From the NCBI RefSeq assembly GCF_030295745.1, contig NZ_AP027291.1, forward strand, positions 4,402,001 through 4,466,000: a stretch of 64,000 nt of DNA, read 5' to 3'. Of the stretch, positions 32,509 through 39,909 are shown one piece after another. The translations under genes were made by a program, and so were the position numbers. This DNA is from Mycolicibacterium sp. TUM20985 (GTDB lineage Bacteria > Actinomycetota > Actinomycetes > Mycobacteriales > Mycobacteriaceae). Position 1 is the first letter of the stretch. Each line of letters starts with the position of its first letter. The notes beneath the pieces were generated by a model. That model did not search any database. It saw only the letters and a list, made by a program, of their open reading frames with translations, and was not told the DNA's origin.

Positions 32509-34008
32509 TTACTGCGGGGAACGGCCACGCCGCCCGATCGGGACCCGCAATACGACGTCGGTGCCGCCGGTCGGCACGGCGTGCATGCCCAGCGACCCGT
32601 CCAACTCCGCGGACACCAGGGTCCGAACGATCTGCAGGCCCAGGCTGTCCGACTTCTCCAGGCTGAACCCCTCGGGCAGTCCACGGCCGTCGTCGTGCAC
32701 CACGACGTCCAGCCAACGGGCGGAACGCTCCGCTCGAATGGTGACGCTCCCGTTCTCGGATGCCGAGTCGTAGGCGTGCTCGATCGCGTTCTGCACGAGT
32801 TCTGTGATGACCATCACCAGCGCGGTAGCCCGATCCGCGTCGAGCACGCCGAGGTCGCCGACCCGATGGATCCGTACCGGTCTGCCCACGGACGCAACGT
32901 CATTCATGATGGGGACGATCCGGTCGACGACCTCGTCGAGGTTGACCACCTCGTCGACCGACATCGACAGCGCATCGTGCACGAGCGCGATCGACGACAC
33001 CCGTCGCACCGACTCGATCAGCGCGTCCCGCCCCTCGGCGTTGTTCGTTCGTCTGGCTTGGAGCCGCAGCAGCGCCGCGACGGTCTGGAGATTGTTCTTC
33101 ACGCGGTGGTGGATCTCGCGGATGGTCGCGTCCTTGGACAACAGCGCACGGTCACGGCGCTTGACCTCGGTGACGTCGCGGATGAGCACTGCCGCACCCG
33201 CGGGCTCACCGTCGACCACCATGGGCAGGGTTCGGAGCAGCACCGCCGCCCCGCCGGCGTCGACCTCCATGCGCATGCTCGACCCCCCCGCGAGCGAGTC
33301 ACGCACGTGGTTGGCCAGTTCCTGCGCCTCGAAGGGGTCAGAGATCAGCGGCCGCGTCACGGTGACCAGATTGTGGCCTTCGAGCTCGGCGTTGAGTCCC
33401 ATCCGGTGGTACGCCGAGATCGCGTTCGGGCTGGCGAAGCTCACGTGGCCGCCCACGTCGAGGCGGATGAAGCCGTCGCCCACCCGGGGGCTCGACCGGG
33501 ACATCGCGAGGTCGCCGACGTTCGGGAAGGTGCCCTCCGAGAGCATGTGCAGCAGGTCGGCGGCACAGTCGAGGTAGGCCCGCTCCAACGGACTGGCCTT
33601 GCGCCGTTCGGCCAGGGCGTTCTGATGAGTCAGGACCGCGACGACGTGATTGCCGTGGCGGACGGGGACGGCTTCGACGTCGAGCCATCGACCCTCTGAC
33701 GAGTTCGCTTGTCCCGCATCGTTTCCGCGGCCGATGTGGCCGGACTCGAAGGCCTCTACGACCAACGGTAGGTCGGCTGCGGCGTCGACCGTCCCGACCG
33801 CGTCGGCCAGCACCACGGTGGGCGCGGTGTTGGGCCGGATCTGCGCGACGCACACCAGCAAGCCGTCGTCGCGGCGTACCCACATCAGGTAGTCGGCGAA
33901 GGACAGATCGGCCAGGAGCTGCCATTCCCCCACCACGGCGTGCAGGTGGTCGACGGCAGTGCCGGGCAACATGGTGTGCTCGGCGAGCAGGTCACCGAGA
34001 GTCGACAT
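32509..34008 (-). CDS. pdtaS: PdtaS sensor histidine kinase
   Basis: A 499-aa cytosolic histidine kinase of the HisKA_2/HWE-like class that phosphorylates the ANTAR regulator PdtaR. The N-terminal GAF domain (about 1-145) and PAS domain (about 175-285) are followed by the phosphorylation helix with REIHHRVKNNLQTVAALLRL (His about 303). The ATPase has VITELVQNAIEHAY (N-box) and DDGRGLPEG. There are no membrane segments. ATG 34008 fits the family length (501 aa in M. tuberculosis). The partner pdtaR is not in this window. It is convergent with whiB1 and lies downstream of the sigH-rshA region on the same strand. Confidence 0.95.
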   Translation of the reverse strand: MSTLGDLLAEHTMLPGTAVDHLHAVVGEWQLLADLSFADYLMWVRRDDGLLVCVAQIRPNTAPTVVLADAVGTVDAAADLPLVVEAFESGHIGRGNDAGQANSSEGRWLDVEAVPVRHGNHVVAVLTHQNALAERRKASPLERAYLDCAADLLHMLSEGTFPNVGDLAMSRSSPRVGDGFIRLDVGGHVSFASPNAISAYHRMGLNAELEGHNLVTVTRPLISDPFEAQELANHVRDSLAGGSSMRMEVDAGGAAVLLRTLPMVVDGEPAGAAVLIRDVTEVKRRDRALLSKDATIREIHHRVKNNLQTVAALLRLQARRTNNAEGRDALIESVRRVSSIALVHDALSMSVDEVVNLDEVVDRIVPIMNDVASVGRPVRIHRVGDLGVLDADRATALVMVITELVQNAIEHAYDSASENGSVTIRAERSARWLDVVVHDDGRGLPEGFSLEKSDSLGLQIVRTLVSAELDGSLGMHAVPTGGTDVVLRVPIGRRGRSPQ

Positions 34009-34031
34009 GGTGGTGGCTGGAGGGCCGAACC

Positions 34032-34247
34032 CTAGCTGATCACGGCGATGAGGTCGCCGGCCTGGATGACGTCACCGACGGACACGTTGACCGTGGTGAC
34101 CGTCCCTGCGACCTCGGCGAGGACGGGGATCTCCATCTTCATGGACTCCAGGAGCACGAGGGTCTCCCCCTCGCCGATCTGATCGCCTTCGCTCACCACG
34201 ACCTCGAGCACACTGGCCACGATCTCAGCGCGAACGTCCTCGGCCAT
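34032..34247 (-). CDS. Biotinylated protein (TB7.3-like, biotinyl/lipoyl carrier)
   Basis: A 71-aa biotin-attachment domain, identical in length to M. tuberculosis TB7.3 (Rv3221c). The modified lysine lies in LLESMKMEIPV (the canonical MKM, about residues 36-38), and paired glycines flank the hairpin (EGDQIGEGE, VGDVIQAGD). It is a free-standing carrier with no carboxylase subunit adjacent; the partner enzyme is unknown. ATG 34247 has GGGGTGAAG immediately upstream. It ends 23 bases before pdtaS begins on the same strand. Confidence 0.93.
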   Translation of the reverse strand: MAEDVRAEIVASVLEVVVSEGDQIGEGETLVLLESMKMEIPVLAEVAGTVTTVNVSVGDVIQAGDLIAVIS

Positions 34248-34395
34248 CTTCACCCCACTCGTCTCTGAGCGCCGCTCATCGAGACGGCACAACGCGGTGT
34301 CTGCGGTGTCTATCGAACCACACGGGCGGGATTGGAATGCAGTGGCGCGATCGTGAGAGGATGACGGGCAAGCAATTGACTCTTGGAGGACCATC

Positions 34396-34488
34396 ATGGC
34401 CAAGCGTGGCCGTAAGAAGCGTGACCGCAAGCATACGAAGGCCAACCACGGCAAGCGCCCCAACTGCGGTTCGAAGGCAGTGCGCTAA
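34396..34488 (+). CDS. Small ribosomal protein bL37 (AURKAIP1/COX24-like)
   Basis: A 30-aa, extremely basic peptide, MAKRGRKKRDRKHTKANHG followed by KRPNCGSKAVR. It matches the actinobacterial 50S protein bL37, first recognised in M. smegmatis ribosome structures and related to the AURKAIP1/COX24 domain. Here it has a C-terminal extension (NCGSKAVR) compared with the 24-residue form as I recall it. GGAGG lies 6-10 bases before the ATG. It is encoded opposite to its neighbours and overlaps the rshA stop by four bases (CTAA). No other gene is in the 34248-34395 upstream gap, which must hold its promoter. Confidence 0.88.
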   Translation: MAKRGRKKRDRKHTKANHGKRPNCGSKAVR

Positions 34489-34796
34489 CGGCGGATGATG
34501 GTCGTGCGGCTGATCTCGACGAGCAGCCGCGCCCGCAGTGATTCAGGCGCCTTGTCGCCACTGCACTTGGTGGCGATGAGGCGCTTCACGCGTTCCTCGA
34601 CCCCGTACTGGCGCAGGCACGTCGGGCATACCTCGAGGTGATGGCGTAGCTTGTCACGTGTTTCCGTGGTGCACTCGCCATCGAGCAGCGTCCATACCTC
34701 GGCGATCACCGATGCGCATTCGGGATGCGCGGGGTCGACCGGGCCGACCGGCGGACGGAACGTGTGTTCTTCGGGATGTGAGTAGTCGTCGGTCAT
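34485..34796 (-). CDS. rshA: RshA-type zinc-associated anti-sigma factor (ZAS)
   Basis: A 103-aa anti-sigma factor that binds SigH and releases it on oxidation of its zinc cysteines. The redox motif HHLEVCPTC (His-x3-Cys-x2-Cys, about 52-60) is intact, preceded by a further His/Cys-rich stretch (HPECASVI). ATG 34796 overlaps the sigH stop as ATGA, so the two are translated together, which sets their stoichiometry. The first 25 residues are polar. In M. tuberculosis PknB phosphorylation also relieves RshA inhibition; that is not visible here. Confidence 0.93.
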   Translation of the reverse strand: MTDDYSHPEEHTFRPPVGPVDPAHPECASVIAEVWTLLDGECTTETRDKLRHHLEVCPTCLRQYGVEERVKRLIATKCSGDKAPESLRARLLVEISRTTIIRR

Positions 34797-35422
34797 GACG
34801 ACACCTCCTCGGGCTCGTCGATCTGACCTCTGAGAAAACCGCGGTCCCGCGCGACGTCGGCCAACAGTTCACGGAGCTGCTTGCGGCCGCGGTGCAACCG
34901 GGACATCACCGTCCCGATCGGGGTGTCCATGATCTGCGCGATCTCCTTGTACGGGAAGCCTTCGACGTCGGCGTAGTACACCGCCATCCGAAATTCCTCC
35001 GGCAGCGCCTGAAGCGCGGCCTTGATCTCCGTATCGGGTAGCGCCTCCATCGCCTCCACCTCGGCGGAGCGTAGCCCCCTCGAGGTGTGCTGCGCGTTGG
35101 CCGCCAACTGCCAGTCGGTGATCTCGTCCGTCGGGTACTCGGCGGGCTGGCGCTGCTTCTTGCGGTAGCTGTTGATGTAGGTGTTCGTCAGGATCCGGTA
35201 CAGCCATGCCTTGAGGTTGGTGCCCGCCCGGAACGAACGGAAGCCTGCGTACGCCTTGACCATCGTCTCCTGCAGGAGGTCTTCGGCGTCGGGAGGATTG
35301 CGGGTCATGCGCAGCGCGCCGCCGTACAGCTGGTCCAGCAGCGGTATCGCGTCGCGCTCGAACCGCGCCGTGAGCTCCGCGTCGGTTTCCACCGCGGGCG
35401 TCGCTCCGTCGAGATCAGTCAT
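34793..35422 (-). CDS. sigH: ECF sigma factor SigH
   Basis: A 209-aa ECF sigma factor governing the heat and disulfide-stress response (thioredoxins, chaperones, other sigma factors). Region 2 contains ALRMTRNPPDAEDLLQETM and KAYAGFRSFRAGTNLKAWLYRIL. Region 4 has LPEEFRMAVYYADVEG and the helix-turn-helix PYKEIAQIMDTPIGTVMSRLHRG. ATG 35422 (MTDLDGATP) is preferred; a GTG four codons upstream has GAAGGG close by and is possible. It is followed without a gap by rshA. A SigH-type promoter lies about 45-70 bases upstream, consistent with autoregulation. Confidence 0.95.
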   Translation of the reverse strand: MTDLDGATPAVETDAELTARFERDAIPLLDQLYGGALRMTRNPPDAEDLLQETMVKAYAGFRSFRAGTNLKAWLYRILTNTYINSYRKKQRQPAEYPTDEITDWQLAANAQHTSRGLRSAEVEAMEALPDTEIKAALQALPEEFRMAVYYADVEGFPYKEIAQIMDTPIGTVMSRLHRGRKQLRELLADVARDRGFLRGQIDEPEEVSS

Positions 35423-35459
35423 GTGAAGCGACACCGTCCCTTCTCTCGCGGCACCGGCG

Positions 35460-35489
35460 AACGAACCCGGCAAATTGGCCGGCCGTTCC
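35460..35489 (-). promoter_or_regulatory. SigH-dependent autoregulatory promoter
   Basis: On the minus strand GGAAC (35485-35489) is followed after 17 bases by GGTT (35464-35467), overlapping a CGTT at 35460-35463. This resembles the SigH consensus GGAAY-N(17-18)-cGTT and lies about 40 bases before sigH. Confidence 0.5.
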
Positions 35490-35632
35490 AGGCATGGCGT
35501 TGGCACCGAGGTGTCTCCTTCCGTTGATCCTATCGGCTGGCACGACACGGTCGCCCTTCGACGCCCATTGCAGCAGAACAACAGCGCACGCATGCACGCT
35601 TGTTCCCCGGCGATCGCCACTATCGTGAGCCG

Positions 35633-36124
35633 ATGGCCCGTGCCGCCACCCCCGCGATCGCCGCGCTCATCGCCGCGGGCGTGCCGCACGAGGTGCTCAG
35701 CTACCACCACGATCCACGCAACGAGTCGTTCGGCGCCGAGGCGGTCGCCCAGTTGGCGGCCAGCGCGGAGGTGACCGCCGACCAGGTCTTCAAGACACTG
35801 GTCATCGCCCTACCGCGGGGGCTGGCCGTCGCGGTGCTACCGGTCCCCCACCAGCTGTCGCTCAAGTCGGCGGCCGCCGCGCTCGGCGTGCCCAGGGCCG
35901 AGATGGCCGACCGCGCGGTGGCGCAGAAGTCGACCGGTTACGTCGTCGGCGGCATCTCGCCGCTGGGGCAACGCAAGCCCCTGCCGACCGTCCTCGACGA
36001 CTCGGCGCTGACGTGGGACCGCGTGTTGTGCAGTGCGGGTAAGCGGGGTCTGCAGGTGGCGCTGGCCCCCGCCGATCTAATCCGTCTCACCGACGCGGTG
36101 ACCGCCGACATCCTGGCGGTGTGA
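35633..36124 (+). CDS. YbaK-type aminoacyl-tRNA deacylase
   Basis: A 163-aa YbaK/EbsC-family protein, probably hydrolysing Cys-tRNA(Pro) or related mischarged tRNA. Features: DPRNESFGAEAVAQLA, the catalytic Lys in QVFKTLVIAL (about 50), KSAAAALGVPRAEMA, and the pocket motif TGYVVGGISPLGQRKPLPTVLD (about 102-123). TATCGT ends 6 bases before ATG 35633, indicating a leaderless message. In M. tuberculosis I recall the corresponding region as two fragments (Rv3224A and Rv3224B); here the gene is intact. The SDR gene follows after 19 bases. Confidence 0.9.
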   Translation: MARAATPAIAALIAAGVPHEVLSYHHDPRNESFGAEAVAQLAASAEVTADQVFKTLVIALPRGLAVAVLPVPHQLSLKSAAAALGVPRAEMADRAVAQKSTGYVVGGISPLGQRKPLPTVLDDSALTWDRVLCSAGKRGLQVALAPADLIRLTDAVTADILAV

Positions 36125-36143
36125 CGGTCCTATGGTGATTGGC

Positions 36144-36992
36144 ATGTCGCTCTCGGGAAAGACCATGTTCATCTCCGGCGCCAGCCGCGGAATCGGCTTG
36201 GCGATCGCCAAGCGGGTCGCCGCCGACGGAGCCAACGTCGCGCTGGTCGCGAAGACCGCCGAGCCGCACCCCAAACTCGAGGGCACGATCTACACGGCGG
36301 CCAAGGAGATCGAGGACGCCGGCGGCCACGCCCTGCCGATCCTGGGCGACGTCCGCGACGGTGAATCGGTGGAGTCCGCGGTCGCGGAGGCGGTGGCGCA
36401 GTTCGGCGGCATCGACATCTGCGTGAACAACGCCTCGGCGATCAACCTGGGCTCCATCACCGAGGTGCCGCTGAAGCGTTTCGACCTGATGAACGGCATC
36501 AACGTCCGCGGCACCTACGCCGTGTCGCAGGCCTGCATCCCACACATGCTGGGCCGGGAGAACCCGCACATCCTCACGCTGTCCCCGCCGATCCGGCTCG
36601 AGTCGGAATGGCTCAAGCCGACCGCCTACATGATGGCCAAGTACGGGATGACGCTCTGCGGGCTCGGCATCGCCGAGGAGCTGCGGGCCGAGGGGATCGC
36701 GTCGAACACGTTGTGGCCGCGGACGCTGGTGGCCACCGCCGCCGTGCAGAACTTGCTCGGGGGCGAGGAGGCGATGGGTCGCGCCCGCAAGCCCGACGTA
36801 TATGCCGACGCCGCGTACGTCATCTTCAACAAGCCGGCCCGTGAGTACACGGGCAACTCGGCGCTCTGCGAGGACGTGCTCGTCGACTCCGGCGTCACCG
36901 ACCTCTCGGTCTACGACTGCGTGCCCGGCTCCGAACTGGGCGTCGACCTGTGGGTCGATAGCCCCAACCCGCCCGGCTACACGGGCCCATAG
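36144..36992 (+). CDS. Short-chain dehydrogenase (HSDL2-like SDR)
   Basis: A 282-aa SDR oxidoreductase, same length as Rv3224. The cofactor motif is SGASRGIGLAIAK (about 12-24), with NNASAI (about 95) and the catalytic Tyr/Lys in YMMAKYG (about 165-169). The usual catalytic Ser is replaced by the LSPPIRL segment, as in HSDL2-type proteins. ATG 36144 is chosen over ATG 36132 because TATGGT lies 7 bases upstream and the length then matches. It is followed 8 bases later by a methyltransferase gene. Substrate unknown; HSDL2-like enzymes are linked to fatty-acid metabolism. Confidence 0.88.
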   Translation: MSLSGKTMFISGASRGIGLAIAKRVAADGANVALVAKTAEPHPKLEGTIYTAAKEIEDAGGHALPILGDVRDGESVESAVAEAVAQFGGIDICVNNASAINLGSITEVPLKRFDLMNGINVRGTYAVSQACIPHMLGRENPHILTLSPPIRLESEWLKPTAYMMAKYGMTLCGLGIAEELRAEGIASNTLWPRTLVATAAVQNLLGGEEAMGRARKPDVYADAAYVIFNKPAREYTGNSALCEDVLVDSGVTDLSVYDCVPGSELGVDLWVDSPNPPGYTGP

Positions 36993-37000
36993 GACAACGG

Positions 37001-37777
37001 ATGGGCTCCTCGCCTTGGGCGGGCGGACGCTACGAATCGGTGGGTGAACGCATCGCCGTCATCGCCGAGCAGACGGTCGCCGCCGCGGACCGCCGCCAGC
37101 CCCTCCGCGGCGCCACCGTCGTCGACCTGGCCTGCGGTACCGGCAGTGCGGCGCTGGCGGCCGCCGTCCGCGGCGCCGAGGTGACGGGCGTCGACCTGAC
37201 GTCGGAGCTGATCGCCATCGCCGAACAGAAGGCCGCAGCCGCGGGCCATGCGGTGAGCTGGGTGACTGCCGACGCCGCGGACACCGGCCTGCCGTCGGGC
37301 GCATTCGACGCTGCGGTGTCGAACATGGGCATCATCTTCGTCGAGCCGAACCGGCAGGTCGCCGAGATCAGCCGGTTGCTCAAACCGCTTGCGACGCTTG
37401 CCATCTCCTCCTGGGTGCGGGCCGACGGCAATCCGTTCTTCGACCCGATCGTGGCCGTGCTCGGCGCGCCGCCGAAGGCGGAGTTCACTCCCGACCAATG
37501 GGGTGACCCGGCCCTCGTGAAGAGCCGCCTGGCCGCCGACTTCACCGACGTCGACATCCGCCCCGGCACCTTCACGTGGCGGTTCCCGTCGCTCGACGAC
37601 GCACTGCACTTCATGGAGCACGAGTCACCGATCCACGTCGATGTCTTCCGCCGCGCCGACCACGTTCAGCGCGACCGCCTGGTCGCCGCCTTCCGCGCCG
37701 CGCTCGCCGCACACGACGATGGCACCGGGGTCGGCTTCGACTCCCCGTACGTGGTGGTGACCGCGACCCGTCGCTAG
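37001..37777 (+). CDS. Class I SAM-dependent methyltransferase
   Basis: A 258-aa methyltransferase with Rossmann motif I VVDLACGTGSAALAAA (about 40-55), acidic post-I VTGVDLTSELI, motif II FDAAVSNMGIIF, and motif III LLKPLATLAISSW. It resembles small-molecule methyltransferases of the UbiE/Methyltransf_11 type. The substrate cannot be predicted. It begins 8 bases after the SDR stop (probable operon) and ends on a CTAG shared with the convergent SRAP gene. I do not recall it at the M. tuberculosis locus, where other genes lie here. Confidence 0.85.
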   Translation: MGSSPWAGGRYESVGERIAVIAEQTVAAADRRQPLRGATVVDLACGTGSAALAAAVRGAEVTGVDLTSELIAIAEQKAAAAGHAVSWVTADAADTGLPSGAFDAAVSNMGIIFVEPNRQVAEISRLLKPLATLAISSWVRADGNPFFDPIVAVLGAPPKAEFTPDQWGDPALVKSRLAADFTDVDIRPGTFTWRFPSLDDALHFMEHESPIHVDVFRRADHVQRDRLVAAFRAALAAHDDGTGVGFDSPYVVVTATRR

Positions 37778-38562
37778 AGCAGCGTCGCCTGCTGGGGCTG
37801 CGGCTCGGCGGGTTCGATCAGCTCGGGTCCGTTGTTGCGGACGCTGTTCACCAGCCGGGACACCTCGCGTACCGCGATGCGATCGAGGTCGCCGTGGCCG
37901 CGCAGCAGACCCTCGTCGATGGGCGCGTCGGGATCCAACCATCGGTCCCAGTCCCGCTCGCCGATGCTCAGGGGCATGCGGTCGTGGATCTCGGCCAGGG
38001 GACCCGCCGAGTCGGTGGTGATGATGGTGCAGCTGAGCAGCGGCGGGTCGTCGGACGGCGCGCCCGCGTCCTTCGGGGGCCGCCACGTCGCCCATAGCCC
38101 GGCCATGAACAGCGGTTCACCGTCGGCGCCGTACATGTAGAACGGCGTCTTGGGGGCCTTCTTGCCCGCCGAGGCGGCACCGTCGGGCCGCCACTCGTAC
38201 CAGCCGTCCATCGGGATCAGGCACCGTTTGCCCTTGGCGGAGGCCCGGAACGCCGCCGACGTGGTGACCGTCTCGGCGCGGGCGTTGATCAGTAAGGGCC
38301 CCTTGGTATCCGGGCTCCCGTCCGCCCCGGCCTTCACCCACGGCGGGATCAGTCCCCACCGCATCAGGCGGAGTCGTCGGATCGACTCGTCGTCCGGTTC
38401 GGCGTGCCTCTTGACCACCGAGGTGATGGTGGTCGTCGGGGCCACGTTGAAGTTCGGCTGCGGCGTTCGCTCCCCGTCGGCGGACGCCGCGGTCTCGTCG
38501 AGCGCCTTGATCTTCTCGGCGAGGAGTGCCGGATCGGTCGTCACCGCGAATCGCCCACACAT
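37774..38562 (-). CDS. SRAP (HMCES/YedK-like) abasic-site DNA-protein crosslinker
   Basis: A 262-aa SOS-response-associated peptidase family protein (Rv3226c type). The essential Cys2 (MCGRFAVTTD) becomes exposed by Met removal and crosslinks to abasic sites in single-stranded DNA. Other active-site elements are visible: RLMRWGLIPPW, LLINARAET (Asn), MDGWYEWRPDG with the catalytic Glu, and EIHDRMPLS (His). ATG 38562 must be the start because Cys has to be second; an ATG three codons upstream would bury it. The C-terminal tail is Pro/Gln-rich. It is divergent from aroA, 45 bases apart. Confidence 0.93.
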   Translation of the reverse strand: MCGRFAVTTDPALLAEKIKALDETAASADGERTPQPNFNVAPTTTITSVVKRHAEPDDESIRRLRLMRWGLIPPWVKAGADGSPDTKGPLLINARAETVTTSAAFRASAKGKRCLIPMDGWYEWRPDGAASAGKKAPKTPFYMYGADGEPLFMAGLWATWRPPKDAGAPSDDPPLLSCTIITTDSAGPLAEIHDRMPLSIGERDWDRWLDPDAPIDEGLLRGHGDLDRIAVREVSRLVNSVRNNGPELIEPAEPQPQQATLL

Positions 38563-38607
38563 GTCTCCCATGGTGGCAGAAGACGCCGACAGGGCAGGAT
38601 GAACACC

Positions 38608-39909
38608 ATGACCGAGTACGGAGGTGGGTGGCAGGCACCGTCGGCGACGACGGCCGTCCACGCCGCGGTGGACGTCCCGGGCTCCAAGTCGCAGACCAAC
38701 CGCGCGCTCGTACTCGCCGCGTTGGCCACGCGGGAGGGCACCTCGACGGTCGGCGGGGCGCTGCGCAGTCGCGACACCGACTTGATGATCGGCGCTCTGC
38801 GCACCCTTGGCGTGATGATCGACGGGCAGGGAACCGAACTGTCGGTTTCTGGGGCAATCTCCCCCGCGGCCGACGCGCGCATCGACTGTGGCCTGGCCGG
38901 CACGGTGCTGCGGTTCGTCCCCCCGGTCGCCGCACTCGGTGGCGAGGTGGTCACGTTCGACGGGGATCACCAGGCGCGGTCGCGTCCGATCGCGCCACTG
39001 CTCGACGCGCTGCGCGGTCTCGGCGTACGGCTCGACGGTGACGCGATGCCCTTCCAGGTGCACGGCGAAGGCGCCGTCAAGGGTGGCACCGTTCACGTCG
39101 ACGCGTCGGCGTCGTCGCAGTTCGTGTCGGGACTGTTGTTGTCCGGTGCCACGTTCGACGACGGACTGACCGTGGTGCACACCAGCGGTTCGGTGCCCTC
39201 GGCGCCGCACGTCGCCATGACGGTGTCGATGCTGCGCGACGCGGGAGTGCCGGTGGACGACTCGACCCCGAACCGCTGGGAGATCCGGCCGGGACCGGTC
39301 GCCGCGCGACACTGGGCGATCGAGCCCGACCTGTCCAATGCGGTGCCCTTCCTCGCCGCCGCCGTCGTGAGCGCAGGCACCGTCCGCATCAACCGGTGGC
39401 CACGGGTCAGCGTGCAACCGGCGTCGACCATCCTCGAGCTGCTCACTCAGACGGGATCGGTCGTGGTGCAACATGATTCGTATCTCGAGATCACGGGTCC
39501 GGACGGGTACGACGGCATCGACGCCGATCTGCACGACGTCGGCGAGCTGGCACCGTCGGTGGCGGCGCTGGCGGCCCTGGCCACGCCGGGGTCCGTCTCA
39601 CACCTCTCCGGGATCGCCCACCTGCGGGGACACGAGACCGACCGACTGGCGGCGCTGACCGCGGAGATCAACGGTCTCGGCGGGCGCTGCGAGGAGACGG
39701 CCGACGGGCTGACGATCACCGCCGGACCATTGCACGGCGGCGTGTGGAAGTCCTACGCCGACCACCGCATGGCGACGGCGGGCGCGATCATCGGACTGCG
39801 GACGCCCGGCGTCGAGGTCGAGGACATCGGTACCACCGCCAAGACGCTCCCCGACTTTCCCGGGATGTGGGCGGACATGCTGGTCGGACAGGCGCCCCAA
39901 ATCCGTTGA
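38608..39909 (+). CDS. aroA: 3-phosphoshikimate 1-carboxyvinyltransferase (EPSP synthase)
   Basis: The 433-aa sixth-step enzyme of the shikimate pathway, joining shikimate-3-phosphate and phosphoenolpyruvate. The N-terminal PGSKSQTNRALVLAALA (about 26-42), LRSRDTDLM, the class-type CGLAGTVLRFVPP (about 95, the conserved LxNAGT-like loop in mycobacterial form), DASASSQFVSGLLLS and the C-terminal YADHRMATAGAIIGL (about 375) are all present. ATG 38608 (MTEYGGG) has AGGA 9 bases upstream; ATG 38599 is an alternative. rsgA overlaps the stop (TTGA). Confidence 0.95.
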   Translation: MTEYGGGWQAPSATTAVHAAVDVPGSKSQTNRALVLAALATREGTSTVGGALRSRDTDLMIGALRTLGVMIDGQGTELSVSGAISPAADARIDCGLAGTVLRFVPPVAALGGEVVTFDGDHQARSRPIAPLLDALRGLGVRLDGDAMPFQVHGEGAVKGGTVHVDASASSQFVSGLLLSGATFDDGLTVVHTSGSVPSAPHVAMTVSMLRDAGVPVDDSTPNRWEIRPGPVAARHWAIEPDLSNAVPFLAAAVVSAGTVRINRWPRVSVQPASTILELLTQTGSVVVQHDSYLEITGPDGYDGIDADLHDVGELAPSVAALAALATPGSVSHLSGIAHLRGHETDRLAALTAEINGLGGRCEETADGLTITAGPLHGGVWKSYADHRMATAGAIIGLRTPGVEVEDIGTTAKTLPDFPGMWADMLVGQAPQIR

